Notes under the pieces: generated by a model
Seen by the model: only the letters and a program-made list of their open reading frames with translations
Database searches by the model: none
Told to the model about the DNA's origin: nothing
Made by a program: the position numbers and the translations under genes
Assembly (NCBI RefSeq): GCF_900155965.1
Contig: NZ_FTMG01000010.1
Coordinates: forward strand, 175,948-239,947
Length of the DNA: 64,000 bases
Source: Mucilaginibacter lappiensis
GTDB lineage: Bacteria > Bacteroidota > Bacteroidia > Sphingobacteriales > Sphingobacteriaceae
Reading direction: 5' to 3'
Part shown: in pieces, positions 17,909 through 27,005 of the stretch
Numbering within the stretch: the first letter of the stretch is position 1
Layout: the number at the start of each line of letters is the position of its first letter

Positions 17909-19669
17909 ATGAATTACGATCTGAATAAGCTTAGCCAGGCGCAGCAAAAGACCTCGACCCTTGCAGGACTTAAAAAGCTGCTACAGCTAATTGCGCACGA
18001 AAAAAAGATACTTTTACTGGCCCTGTTGGCCATATTAACCAACTCCTCGCTCAACTTGTTGGGTCCCCTTGTTATCGGGCACACCATTGATAAGTATGTG
18101 CAACATAAGGATTATAGCGGGGTTATTCATAACGCCATTATATTGTTATGCATGTATTTGCTGGCTTTGTTTACCAGCTTTAGTCAAACCAAGTTGATGG
18201 GTAGTGTAAGCCAGCGTATGTTGTTTACGCTGCGTAACTCCATATTCAATAAGTTACAGCAACTGCCCGTTGGCTTTTTTAACCAGAATAAGGCAGGCGA
18301 TTTGATATCGAGGGTAAACAATGATACCGACAAGCTGAACCAGTTTTTTTCGCAATCATTGATGCAATTTATCGGGAACATCTCTATCATGGTAGGCGCG
18401 GGTGTATTTTTGTTATTGATCAAGTTTGAGTTGGGTGCGGCTACATTGGCACCGGCTGTGCTTATTTTGATATTGACTTTGGCTTTGTCGCCCTGGATAA
18501 AACGGAAAAATGCCCTGAACCTGAAAAGTGTAGGAGGGATGAGCTCGGAGATACAGGAAAGCTTGCATAATTTTAAGGTGATCATCGCTTTTAACCGCCG
18601 TGATTATTTCAGGAAACGTTTTGAAACTGCCAATCGCGCTAATTACAAAACTGCTATCAGTTCAGGATTGGCAAACAACGTTTTTATACCTGTTTACGGT
18701 TTGTTTGCCAGTATTGCGCAATTGATCGTGCTTGCCTTTGGTATTTATTTGATCACTATAGGGCAATTTAGCATTGGTTTGCTGGTAAGTTATTTATCAT
18801 ACTCTACCAACTTTTATAATCCTTTGAGGCAATTGGCCGCGTTATGGACAAACTTTCAACTGGCAATGGCAGGTTGGGACAGGATATCACAAATATTATC
18901 CCTTGAAACAGATTTGCCTGTTATGGAAAATGGAATAACTGAACCAAATGCCGCATTGTTGGAATTCAGGAATGTGCACTTTGGTTATACCGACGATCAG
19001 GAAATATTACACAATATCAGCTTTAAGCTGGAGCAGGGTAAAACCTACGCGTTGGTTGGCCCAACTGGCGGCGGCAAAACCACTACCGCATCATTAATTG
19101 CCCGGCTATATGATCCTTCGAAAGGATTGGTGATGTTAGACGGGCGTGACATCAGAACCTACAGCCTGGAAGAGCGTACCCAAAAAATAGGGTTTATATT
19201 ACAGGAGCCATTTTTATTTACCGGTACGGTTAAAGACAATATTTTATATGGTAACGATCTGTATAAGGATCACACCAATGAGCAGCTGGAAAAAGTGATC
19301 ATTGATGCCAACCTGGGTAGCCTGCTGGCTATTTTTGAAAGTGGATTAGAAACTCAGGTGCTGTCTTCTGGTGATAGTATCAGTCTTGGTCAAAAACAAC
19401 TGATCGCTTTTATGCGGGCAGTATTGCGAAACCCTCAGATACTGATACTGGATGAAGCGACAGCTAATATTGATACCATAACCGAACAGTTATTAAGCGA
19501 TATATTGAACAAATTACCGGATACCACCACCAGGGTGATCATAGCGCACCGCCTGAATACCATTGAAAATGCCGATGAGATATTTTTTGTTAACTCAGGC
19601 GAAGTATCGCGTGCGGGCTCGTTGAATGATGCTATGGACATGTTGCTGCAGGGTAAGCGGGTTAGTTAA
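17909..19669 (+). CDS. ABC half-exporter with canonical Walker B but altered signature (subunit B)
   Basis: A 586-residue fused membrane/ATPase protein with six membrane spans (about residues 30-320) and a C-terminal ATPase. Walker A GPTGGGKTT, Walker B ILILDEATANID and H-loop AHRLN are canonical. The signature reads ISLGQKQ instead of LSGGQ, with the second position of the GG pair replaced by Leu. In the dimer, this altered signature would face the defective Walker B of the upstream subunit, leaving one working site. The ATG at 17909 begins just after a short AT-rich spacer. It is most likely translated with subunit A from the same transcript. Confidence 0.92.
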   Translation: MNYDLNKLSQAQQKTSTLAGLKKLLQLIAHEKKILLLALLAILTNSSLNLLGPLVIGHTIDKYVQHKDYSGVIHNAIILLCMYLLALFTSFSQTKLMGSVSQRMLFTLRNSIFNKLQQLPVGFFNQNKAGDLISRVNNDTDKLNQFFSQSLMQFIGNISIMVGAGVFLLLIKFELGAATLAPAVLILILTLALSPWIKRKNALNLKSVGGMSSEIQESLHNFKVIIAFNRRDYFRKRFETANRANYKTAISSGLANNVFIPVYGLFASIAQLIVLAFGIYLITIGQFSIGLLVSYLSYSTNFYNPLRQLAALWTNFQLAMAGWDRISQILSLETDLPVMENGITEPNAALLEFRNVHFGYTDDQEILHNISFKLEQGKTYALVGPTGGGKTTTASLIARLYDPSKGLVMLDGRDIRTYSLEERTQKIGFILQEPFLFTGTVKDNILYGNDLYKDHTNEQLEKVIIDANLGSLLAIFESGLETQVLSSGDSISLGQKQLIAFMRAVLRNPQILILDEATANIDTITEQLLSDILNKLPDTTTRVIIAHRLNTIENADEIFFVNSGEVSRAGSLNDAMDMLLQGKRVS

Positions 19670-19677
19670 GAAAACGA

Positions 19678-19760
19678 GGCAAAAGACCCTACCTCCCCGT
19701 CCCGATAGCTATTGGGACGGGAGGGCTTTTAAGAAGCTTAAAGCTAAAGTCTTTTGTCCA
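19678..19760. repeat. hairpins directly after the exporter genes
   Basis: GGCAAAAGAC near 19679 pairs with GTCTTTTGTCC near 19749. Inside lies a tighter hairpin CCGTCCCGATAGC/TATTGGGACGG at about 19697-19720. They may end the exporter transcript. They abut the larger element that starts at 19760. Confidence 0.55.
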
Positions 19761-20078
19761 CTCAGGGTCTCTCGCAGATTTAAGTTAACCCATAAAATCT
19801 AAATGTGAACTAAACAGCACTCGGAAAGCAAGTTCACGATTAGGAGACTCCGCAGGAGTCCGGTATTTCTTTAGATTTTATCTATAAACAGGTGGCCTCT
19901 CTGAGGCCGAATGGTATTCCAGGTATGCTGGTTATAGTATAAAGCATTGCCGGCCCCAGCGGGGCCACCTGTTTATAGCTCTAAAAAAGCACGTTCTTTG
20001 GCTCCGTAGGTGCCTCCCGTTGAAATTTCAAGTTGATCAATTTTATGGGTTAACTTAAACTCGCAGAGGACCCTGAGT
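19760..20078. mobile_element. 319-bp palindromic element with 39-bp terminal inverted repeats
   Basis: The end beginning ACTCAGGGTCTCTCGCAG (19760-19798) is the near-perfect reverse complement of 20040-20078. A second inverted pair (CTATAAACAGGTGGCC, 19882-19897, with 19963-19978) is nested inside, and small hairpins (GGAGACTCCGCAGGAGTCC, GGCCTCTCTGAGGCC, GGCCCCAGCGGGGCC) fill the rest. No ORF is present. The layout fits a MITE-like element or a structured RNA. No target-site duplication is obvious. The class is an inference. Confidence 0.6.
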
Positions 20079-20138
20079 TATAAAGATTGGCCTTATGTAA
20101 TCTCCGGGGCCCTTTCAGGAGGAATGCCCTATGATTAT

Positions 20139-20275
20139 TAGACATTTGCCAAGAAAGGGTGTCATGCTGAGCTCCGTCGAAGCATGGTGGGCAGGCCTCT
20201 GCGCTCTACCCTTCGACGGAGCTTAGGGTGACACCCCCTCTTTTGTGATATTATTAACGTACAATGTCTAATTGT
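20139..20275. repeat. inverted repeat of the GTCATGCTGAGCTCCGTCGA family
   Basis: The arms GGGTGTCATGCTGAGCTCCG (from 20157) and the complementary block ending GGAGCTTAGGGTGACACCC (20206-20236) form a strong stem. An outer pair TTAGACATTT (from 20139) and ATGTCTAA (to 20274) flanks it. The remaining spacer from 20276 to 20443 is AT-rich with one possible operator. Confidence 0.65.
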
Positions 20276-20378
20276 GGGCAATTACTCTTTCAGGTGACCC
20301 CATGGGGACGAGAAGTTTTAATTCCTAACAATAAGGGATCATCTTAAAAATAAAAAATGTCGCCTCGAATGAAATAGT

Positions 20379-20391
20379 TGTTGTATCAACA
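20379..20391. promoter_or_regulatory. possible operator TGTTG-TAT-CAACA
   Basis: A 13-base perfect palindrome 53 bases upstream of the NrtR-like gene. Its location suggests autoregulation. Only one copy was seen, so this is a weak call. Confidence 0.35.
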
Positions 20392-20443
20392 CTAAATATT
20401 TGCATAATTATTTTTACACTTGCAAATAAACTTTAACCAAATT

Positions 20444-21148
20444 ATGCAGAAGTATACCGGCGAGACACGCATTTTAGCGGCGACAGATTGTATCATTTTT
20501 GGATTCGACGGATTTAACATCAAATTATTGCTTGTACAGCGCGGTCTTGAACCCGAAAAAAATAAATGGAGCCTGATGGGAGGCTTCATACAGCCTTCGG
20601 AATCGCCTGATGATGCCGCCAATCGCATATTAGAATTACGTACCGGACTTAAAAATGTATACATGGAGCAGTTTCATGTATTTGGTCATCCCGATCGCGA
20701 CCCTGTGGAAAGAACCTTGTCTATAGCTTATTTCGCCCTTATTGATATTCATCAGTATGAAAAACAGCTGAGTGAAGAGTATCACCCGGAATGGTTTTTA
20801 CTGAATGAAATGCCTGAGCTGATATTTGACCATACAGAAATGGTAAGGCTTGCCCTGCGCCAGCTGCGCTATAAAGCCGCGCTGCACCCGATCTTATTTC
20901 AATTACTACCCGAAAAATTCACTATACCGCAATTACAAGCCCTTTATGAAGGTGTTTATCAAACCAAGTTTGACGATCGTAACTTTAGCCGTAAATTATT
21001 ATCTACGGGCCTACTGGTAAAACTGCCCGAAAAGGATAAGCTATCATCAAAAAAGGGAGCTTTTTACTATAGGCTTGATCAATCTCATTACGAACAGAAT
21101 TTTGAATCGTTCCTGAACCTGGTACCTAATCCCGAGAAATTCTTTTAG
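20444..21148 (+). CDS. NrtR/AraR-like regulator: degenerate NUDIX domain plus winged helix
   Basis: 234 residues from ATG 20444. A TTG at 20420 is also in frame, but the ATG begins the normal MQKYTGETRILAATDC start. The N-terminal half is a NUDIX fold (CIIFGFDGFNIKLLLVQRG, KWSLMGGFIQPSESPDDAA). Where the catalytic motif REUXEEXGU should be it reads RILELRTGL, so the glutamates are lost and it should sense rather than hydrolyse. The C-terminal half (PQLQALYEGVYQTKFDDRNF, SRKLLSTGLLVK) is the winged helix of NrtR/AraR-type regulators. Relatives control NAD or sugar genes; no such genes are adjacent. Confidence 0.85.
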   Translation: MQKYTGETRILAATDCIIFGFDGFNIKLLLVQRGLEPEKNKWSLMGGFIQPSESPDDAANRILELRTGLKNVYMEQFHVFGHPDRDPVERTLSIAYFALIDIHQYEKQLSEEYHPEWFLLNEMPELIFDHTEMVRLALRQLRYKAALHPILFQLLPEKFTIPQLQALYEGVYQTKFDDRNFSRKLLSTGLLVKLPEKDKLSSKKGAFYYRLDQSHYEQNFESFLNLVPNPEKFF

Positions 21149-21230
21149 TTAAAGTAGGGTATGCCCCTAAGCTATTTAGGGTAAATTCATTATAGTATAG
21201 TCGCTTCCGAATCCCTTTCAGGCAACCCAT

Positions 21231-21346
21231 AAAGTGGGTTTACACATAAACCCGTTTTATGATCGATAAATTAATGTAATTAATTGATTTTCAATTATAT
21301 AATTCAATGTTAACCATGAAAAGTGTAAACCATGTAAACCCACTTT
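21231..21346. repeat. 13-bp perfect inverted repeat around an AT-rich spacer
   Basis: AAAGTGGGTTTAC at 21231-21243 is the exact reverse complement of 21334-21346. The spacer between is AT-rich. It lies between the convergent ends of the NrtR-like and kinase genes and may act as a transcription stop or be a repeat remnant. Confidence 0.45.
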
Positions 21347-21376
21347 TTAACAAAATCGTCCCCTGTTTAGGATTTG

Positions 21377-23497
21377 TTAAGCTAAGTTTTTAGGGATAGA
21401 TATCTTAAATGTGGCGCCCTTATTGGGTGAGGAGATCACTTCGATACTACCCCTGTGTTTTTCAATAATGCCAAACACAATCGAAAGCCCCAGGCCGGTA
21501 CCTTCACCAATGCCTTTAGTGGTAAAAAAGGGTTCAAAAATTCGTTGTTTGGTTTCTTCGCTCATGCCTATGCCGGTATCCGTAATTTCGATAGAAATGT
21601 GGTCGGCGTGATCTTTGGTAATGATCATGATGCATTCAGCGCTATGATGATCTTTACTTTTAATGGCATATATACTATTATTGATCAGGTTAATGATCAA
21701 CTGGTTAATTTTGCCAGGATAGCAGTTTAAAGGCTCCAGTTTGTCAAAAACGGGTTTGATCTCCATATAATACGGGATAGTACTTCTTAAAATAAGGAGA
21801 TTGTTCAGGATTGATTTATTGATATCTGCTGTTTTTAATACCTGCTCATCGGTACTGCTAAAAGTGCGCAGGCTGTTCACTATTTCTGCCGTTCTGTTTG
21901 CGCCATCCTCTATTCCATTTAATAAAACAGATATCTCATCCCGTATAAAATTGAGGTTGATCTGTTGTTTGTAATCATCAAGAGCATTTAAAAAAAGAAT
22001 CTGCTCGGGGTTGTTCAGTGCATCATCATACTTATCCAATAAGACTAAAAGTTCATCAAAATCAAGTCGTAAAGAGGCGATATTTGAACTTACAAAGTTA
22101 ATGGGGTTATTAATTTCATGAGCCACACCGGCTGTCAATTGCCCCAATGAAGCCATTTTTTCATTATCTATAAGTTGCTTTTGAGTAGCGGTAAGATTAT
22201 CGATCGATAATGAAAGACTCCTATTGATCATAATTAATTCTTCTGTTCGTTCTTTTACTTTATTTTCCAATAAAATATTTTGCTGCGTTATTAATCGCTC
22301 ATTTTCCCGGGCAACGTTAAGGGCAAAACTCTGCGATTCGTTTTTTTGGTAACGGTAAAAGTTAATTTTCTCTGCCAAAGCCGCCGAAAACAAGATCAGT
22401 TCTAAAACTGAACTGTAAATCACAATATTAGCAGTTATATTGTTGTATGGAATAAGTCCTTTATTACGTGCTACAGATACCAGTAAGCTGATTAAAAACA
22501 ATCCCCATCCCAACAAGAAGAATTTGGCCGGTTTAAAATTACTTTTAAGGTACAGATGAGCTCCTATAATAAGCAGACTAACGGCGGTAATAGTTGTACT
22601 GATGGTAATTAAATTATAAGCGATACCAATCATGCCTGCTACAATTGCAATAAGAGCTGTGAAGTACAATAAATAGAGTAGCAGATAGTATTTATACCAT
22701 TGTTTTAAGTTTTGTTTGAGTTGTAAAAATTGGCTCATAAAAAGCAAAATAGAAAACCCAAACAATACCCTGATTACCGGGATCACGTAATTATTTAAAG
22801 TAGTAATGTCAGTTGTAAATAAACTGGTGGCATAGCCGCGTTTAAGTAATTGAGACAGGCCCAAAAAAACGATATAATTTACATAGTACAGGTAACTGTA
22901 ATCGTCGACAATAAAAAAGAGTAATAAATTATACAGGGCCATCACGATAAAAACACCGACAATAACGCCAGTGGTTATATTCTCCATGCTACGGCTTTCT
23001 AAAAACGCCAAACTGCTGTAAATTTTTACCGGAATAACAGTTGAAGCATTACTTCTTACGCGCAAATACACGGTACTTGATGTTCCGGGCGATAGCGGAC
23101 AATCAATAAAAGTTAGATTTTGGGTATGATCAGGACTTAGGTGGCGTAGGGCCTTAGTGGTATTTGGGGTATAATAAAGGTCAAACTGGTCAATAACACT
23201 TGCATTTATACCAATAGTGATTAGGGGCCCCTTGCTGTTGTTTTTTAAATTGAACTTTAACCAGGTGGTAGATTTTGAAAACCTTAAAGCAGGGAGTGTT
23301 TGTTTGATGCGGTGAAATTGAGTGTTATTTATAACCTGGGCGATGGTTAAATTATTATCAGGAGCTTCAAGCTCATTAAAGTATCTGTTGGTTAATAGGT
23401 ATGATTGATTATTATTAATAACCAATGTATCAGCCGGGTATGCAAAAGCTACCATTCCCAATATCAACAGATACACGGTTAATAATATTTTTTTCAT
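21377..23497 (-). CDS. 7TMR-DISM sensor histidine kinase
   Basis: A 706-residue membrane sensor. A signal peptide (MKKILLTVYLLILGMVAFA) leads into an extracytoplasmic beta-sandwich of the 7TMR-DISMED2 type (to about 170), then seven membrane helices (about 180-390), a coiled coil (NERLITQQNILLENKVKERT), the phosphoacceptor block GVAHEINNPINF with the catalytic His, and a HATPase domain with N-box NLINNS, G1 DTGIGM and G2 GTGLGL. All kinase residues are present. It has no receiver domain of its own. A stand-alone receiver is encoded divergently 117 bases away and is the probable partner. The ligand is unknown; DISM domains often bind carbohydrates. Confidence 0.92.
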   Translation of the reverse strand: MKKILLTVYLLILGMVAFAYPADTLVINNNQSYLLTNRYFNELEAPDNNLTIAQVINNTQFHRIKQTLPALRFSKSTTWLKFNLKNNSKGPLITIGINASVIDQFDLYYTPNTTKALRHLSPDHTQNLTFIDCPLSPGTSSTVYLRVRSNASTVIPVKIYSSLAFLESRSMENITTGVIVGVFIVMALYNLLLFFIVDDYSYLYYVNYIVFLGLSQLLKRGYATSLFTTDITTLNNYVIPVIRVLFGFSILLFMSQFLQLKQNLKQWYKYYLLLYLLYFTALIAIVAGMIGIAYNLITISTTITAVSLLIIGAHLYLKSNFKPAKFFLLGWGLFLISLLVSVARNKGLIPYNNITANIVIYSSVLELILFSAALAEKINFYRYQKNESQSFALNVARENERLITQQNILLENKVKERTEELIMINRSLSLSIDNLTATQKQLIDNEKMASLGQLTAGVAHEINNPINFVSSNIASLRLDFDELLVLLDKYDDALNNPEQILFLNALDDYKQQINLNFIRDEISVLLNGIEDGANRTAEIVNSLRTFSSTDEQVLKTADINKSILNNLLILRSTIPYYMEIKPVFDKLEPLNCYPGKINQLIINLINNSIYAIKSKDHHSAECIMIITKDHADHISIEITDTGIGMSEETKQRIFEPFFTTKGIGEGTGLGLSIVFGIIEKHRGSIEVISSPNKGATFKISIPKNLA

Positions 23498-23570
23498 GAT
23501 ATAATTGTTACATCTGTACAGAACAATAATTATAATAAAAATGTGCAGTAAATTAAACTTTGTATAAATT

Positions 23571-23578
23571 TACTTTTG
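23571..23578 (+). promoter_or_regulatory. candidate -7 box before the receiver gene
   Basis: TACTTTTG matches TAnnTTTG and lies 36 bases before the ATG at 23615. No convincing -33 element is seen, so confidence is low. Confidence 0.35.
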
Positions 23579-23614
23579 TAAGCTGATATTATCCGTTCAC
23601 TAAAGTGTTTTGCT

Positions 23615-24064
23615 ATGGCCGTAGGAGTGTTGTATGTTGATGATGAAATAAATAACCTGAATAGTTTTAAAGCTGCCTTCAGACGTGATTTTAACATATA
23701 CACGGCCAGCTCTGCCGTCGAAGGACGCAGGATACTGGATGGGAACGAGATAGGGGTGATCATAACAGATCAGCGTATGCCGGTTACCACGGGTATTGAA
23801 TTTCTGGAATCGGTTTTGCAAACCAACCCCGACACGATAAGGATATTACTAACCGGCTTTTCAGATATTAACGCGGTTATTGATGCTATTAACCGCGGAC
23901 AGGTTTATAAATATCTGGTAAAACCATGGCAAAATGATGAACTTCGGATACACATTCAAAACGCTATTGAAATTTATAACCTGCGAAAAGAAAATAAAGA
24001 GCTCACCTATAAATTACAGATAGCAAACATGGAACTGGAAACCCTGTCGAAAGCTTTCCGGTAG
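23615..24064 (+). CDS. single-domain response regulator with C-terminal coiled coil
   Basis: A 149-residue cytosolic protein. Residues 1-120 are a receiver domain: acidic pair VDDE (8-11), phosphoacceptor Asp in IITDQRMP, Thr in LLTGFSD and Lys in YLVKPW. The last 25 residues (NLRKENKELTYKLQIANMEL) are a helix with coiled-coil spacing and there is no DNA-binding or enzymatic output domain. It is divergent from the 7TMR-DISM kinase. It may carry phosphate to another regulator or act by protein contact through the coil; this is inference. Confidence 0.9.
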   Translation: MAVGVLYVDDEINNLNSFKAAFRRDFNIYTASSAVEGRRILDGNEIGVIITDQRMPVTTGIEFLESVLQTNPDTIRILLTGFSDINAVIDAINRGQVYKYLVKPWQNDELRIHIQNAIEIYNLRKENKELTYKLQIANMELETLSKAFR

Positions 24065-24190
24065 CACTTACTCCTCAGTCCGACATTCTGGACAATGTTA
24101 TTTATAAAGATTATATTAGTTTATTGCTTGTATTTGGGGCTTTTGGGTCCTAAAATAAAGTTGAATTAAGCCGGCTGTAAACGTTAACTG

Positions 24191-25207
24191 ATGAAAAGGA
24201 TCTTATTCATAGCCTTTAATTTTGTTCTTTTTATTCAGTGTGTCATAGCGCAACAACGTCCCCAGTACACTCAGTATATTTTTAACAGCTACCTTTTAAA
24301 TCCTGCATTATCTGGCATTGAAAACTATACCGACGTAAAAACAGGCTATCGCAGTCAGTGGACAGGCCTGGATGGTGCACCGGTAACAGCCTATCTGTCT
24401 GTAAATATGCCCCTTGGACAAAATTTTATACAGGGTGATGCTACTGCTTTTCCGGCAAGCGGAGGTCTTAATCCGGCTAGTAGGCTATATACTCAACAAT
24501 ACCAGGCAGCAGAGCCACATCATGGTGTTGGGTTAACTGTGGTGTCGGATAAAGCCGGGCCTTTTACACAAACAAATATTGATGCAACTTATGCTTACCA
24601 CCTGGGGCTAAGCAGCAAGCTGAATTTGGCGGTTGGCGTATCCGCTGGTTTTAGTCATAATGTGCTAAACTTATCAGAGCTTACTACCGCTGACCCTTCA
24701 GATCCTATATTCAATAGCCTCAATAATAACCAATGGAAACCCGATTTGGGAATAGGCGTTTGGGCTTATGCTTCTGATTATTTTATAGGTCTTTCGGCCC
24801 AGCAAATATTACCACAGAATGTTTATATAACCAGTAAAGCAAACACGTATCAAAATAAAACCGTACCGCAATATTTTTTAACAGGGGGATTTAAATTTTT
24901 TTTATCAGATGAGGTTACGCTTATCCCATCGGTTATGCTGAAGTATATCCAACCTATACCCACAACTTATGATATCAACATGAAATTATCTTTTGCCGAT
25001 AAATTTTGGATAGGCGGTTCATACCGCCATGACGACTCTTATGCAGGCTTGGTAGGGCTCAACCTCAGTTCATTTGTAAATATTGGATACTCCTATGATG
25101 TTACCACCTCAGCTCTCAATACGGTAAGCAACGGAACGCATGAAATTGTGATTGGTATATTACTCAATAACCGTTATAAAGTAAGCAGTGCTCAACATAC
25201 GTTTTAG
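24191..25207 (+). CDS. PorP/SprF-family type IX secretion system membrane protein
   Basis: A 338-residue outer membrane protein with a signal peptide ending near CVIAQ, then QRPQYTQYIFNSYLLNPALSGIENYTD, the conserved opening of PorP/SprF proteins. The rest consists of amphipathic strands (GVGLTVVSDKAGPFTQTNID, HLGLSSKLNLAVGVSAGFSH) as in a beta-barrel, ending in SSFVNIGYSYDVTTS and a final strand. SprF-like proteins attach secreted adhesins such as SprB to the cell surface through the T9SS. No adhesin gene is next to it here. It follows the receiver gene on the same strand by 126 bases. Confidence 0.88.
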   Translation: MKRILFIAFNFVLFIQCVIAQQRPQYTQYIFNSYLLNPALSGIENYTDVKTGYRSQWTGLDGAPVTAYLSVNMPLGQNFIQGDATAFPASGGLNPASRLYTQQYQAAEPHHGVGLTVVSDKAGPFTQTNIDATYAYHLGLSSKLNLAVGVSAGFSHNVLNLSELTTADPSDPIFNSLNNNQWKPDLGIGVWAYASDYFIGLSAQQILPQNVYITSKANTYQNKTVPQYFLTGGFKFFLSDEVTLIPSVMLKYIQPIPTTYDINMKLSFADKFWIGGSYRHDDSYAGLVGLNLSSFVNIGYSYDVTTSALNTVSNGTHEIVIGILLNNRYKVSSAQHTF

Positions 25208-25216
25208 CCCCGGTTT

Positions 25217-25340
25217 GATGTGCGGGTGTGCAGATGTGCGGATTTCAGATGTGCAGATGTGAAAAAAGCGCGGCTTTTATTTACTTTTTCATTTGAAATT
25301 TTTACATCTGAAATCCGCACATCTGCATATTTGCACATCT
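25217..25340. repeat. inverted pair of the GATGTGCGGATTTCAGATG repeat
   Basis: Copies in direct orientation at 25217-25260 and in inverse orientation at 25303-25340 flank a stretch with AAAAAAGCGCGGCTTTTATT. Together they can form a long stem between the convergent PorP and rpoN genes. The inverse arm includes the stop codon of rpoN (TAG at 25339-25341). Confidence 0.7.
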
Positions 25341-26814
25341 ACAACTCCCTTCTTAACCTTGCAACCGGGATGTTCATTTGTTCGCGGTATTTGGCAACGG
25401 TTCGGCGGGCAATATTGTAGCCGGCATCTTTCAGAATATCGGTTAATTTTTCATCAGCCAGAGGGTGGCGTTTGTCTTCCTGGCCTATGTGCTCCTCCAG
25501 AATCTTTTTTACTTCTTTGTTTGATACTTCTTCGCCACTTTCTGTCTGGATAGCTTCGGAGAAGAACGATTTGAGCAGGAAGGTGCCAAATTCTGTTTGT
25601 ACATATTTGGAGTTGGCTACGCGTGATACTGTCGAGATATCCATGTTTATCCTGTCTGCAATATCCTTCAGGATCATGGGTTTAAGATTTTTGTCGTCGC
25701 CGGTTAAAAAGAACTCATATTGATACTGCATAATGGCGTTCATGGTTTTCAGCAAAGTTTGCTGACGTTGTTTGATGGCATCAATAAACCATTTGGCCGA
25801 ATCGAGCTTTTGTTTTACAAACTGTACCGCTTCTTTGAGTTTTTTATCTTTTTGTGCAGCTTTATCGTAATGTTGAAACATTTCCTGGTAGGAGCGGCTC
25901 ACTCTTAGCTCCGGCGCGTTTTTGGAGTTGAGCGTTAGTATCAGCGTACCATCATTATTGGTGATATGAAAATCGGGGATCACCTGCATTTGCTTGGTGT
26001 TGATCTCGTTAGAATCGCCAGGTTTTGGATTAAGCTTTAGTATTTCGTTCACTACACCGCGTAATTCGTCGGAGTTCATGTTTAACGACTTCTCCAGCTT
26101 ATCGTAATGTTTACGGGTAAATTCGTCCAGATATTGTTCAACAACAATGATGGCTTTTCCGATGATCGGATCGTTTGGATCTTTTTTACGTAATTGTATC
26201 AGCAGGCATTCCTGCAAGCTTCGTGCTCCAACACCAGCCGGGTCAAACCTTTGTATCACCTTGAGTACATCCTCTACCTCTTCATCTTCGGCCATTACAT
26301 TTTGTGAAAATGCCAAATCGTCTGTAAGTGACATGATGGGACGGCGCAAATAACCATCATCATCCAGGCTACCGATAATTTGCTGCCCGATCTTAAAGTC
26401 TTTATCGCTTAATGGTAGCAGGTCAAGCTGTAATTGCAAGCTTTCAAAAAAGGAATTCTGTACTGCTATCGGGATTTCTTTACGCTCATCTTCATCATCA
26501 CCATTTTGATCATAGCGTGATCCGTAGTCATTTACACTATCATCCTGCAGGTAATCATCAATATTAAACTCATCCATTTCGCCCTTTTCCTCATCACCAT
26601 TGTAAGTGTCTTCGTCTGGATCACGGTCGGGATATTGTTCTTCGGGTTCGTTTAAATTAGTTAAGCTAAGATCTTCAAGCGCGGGATTCTCTTCCAGTTC
26701 TTCTTTTATCCTGGTATCTAATGAAACTGTTGGAACCTGCAGCAATTTTATAAATTGTATTTGCTGCGGTGAAAGCTTTTGTAAGAGTTTTTGTTGAAGA
26801 TTCTGTTTAAGCAT
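25339..26814 (-). CDS. rpoN: RNA polymerase sigma-54 factor
   Basis: A 491-residue protein with the full sigma-54 layout: region I (NLQQKLLQKLSPQQIQFIKL, residues 4-23), an acidic region II around residues 50-110 (EDTYNGDEEKGEMDEFNIDD), the core-binding domain (SLQLQLDLLPLSDKDFKIGQ), and at the C-terminus the RpoN box ARRTVAKYRE followed by MNIPVARLRREL. It directs core RNA polymerase to -24/-12 promoters that need AAA+ activators. No activator gene lies nearby. Its 3' end overlaps an interspersed repeat. Confidence 0.96.
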   Translation of the reverse strand: MLKQNLQQKLLQKLSPQQIQFIKLLQVPTVSLDTRIKEELEENPALEDLSLTNLNEPEEQYPDRDPDEDTYNGDEEKGEMDEFNIDDYLQDDSVNDYGSRYDQNGDDEDERKEIPIAVQNSFFESLQLQLDLLPLSDKDFKIGQQIIGSLDDDGYLRRPIMSLTDDLAFSQNVMAEDEEVEDVLKVIQRFDPAGVGARSLQECLLIQLRKKDPNDPIIGKAIIVVEQYLDEFTRKHYDKLEKSLNMNSDELRGVVNEILKLNPKPGDSNEINTKQMQVIPDFHITNNDGTLILTLNSKNAPELRVSRSYQEMFQHYDKAAQKDKKLKEAVQFVKQKLDSAKWFIDAIKQRQQTLLKTMNAIMQYQYEFFLTGDDKNLKPMILKDIADRINMDISTVSRVANSKYVQTEFGTFLLKSFFSEAIQTESGEEVSNKEVKKILEEHIGQEDKRHPLADEKLTDILKDAGYNIARRTVAKYREQMNIPVARLRREL

Positions 26815-27005
26815 AATTAAGATGAGCCCAAAAATACATCAATTACCATTAACTTTAAAATATCTTATGGCATATGGATGCTGGTATTAAATATTAAAAA
26901 ATATAATTTGTTTGAACACCATTAAAATTTATTCGCTACTTTAGTTAAAACTAAAACCTATTTATACCATTACCTGAACTAAATTATTAACTAAAATCTA
27001 TCATT

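Noticed and set aside
19670..20443. Possible CRISPR array in the palindrome-rich spacer
   Set aside because: Repeats are inverted and nested, not regularly spaced direct repeats with unique spacers, and no cas gene is in the window.
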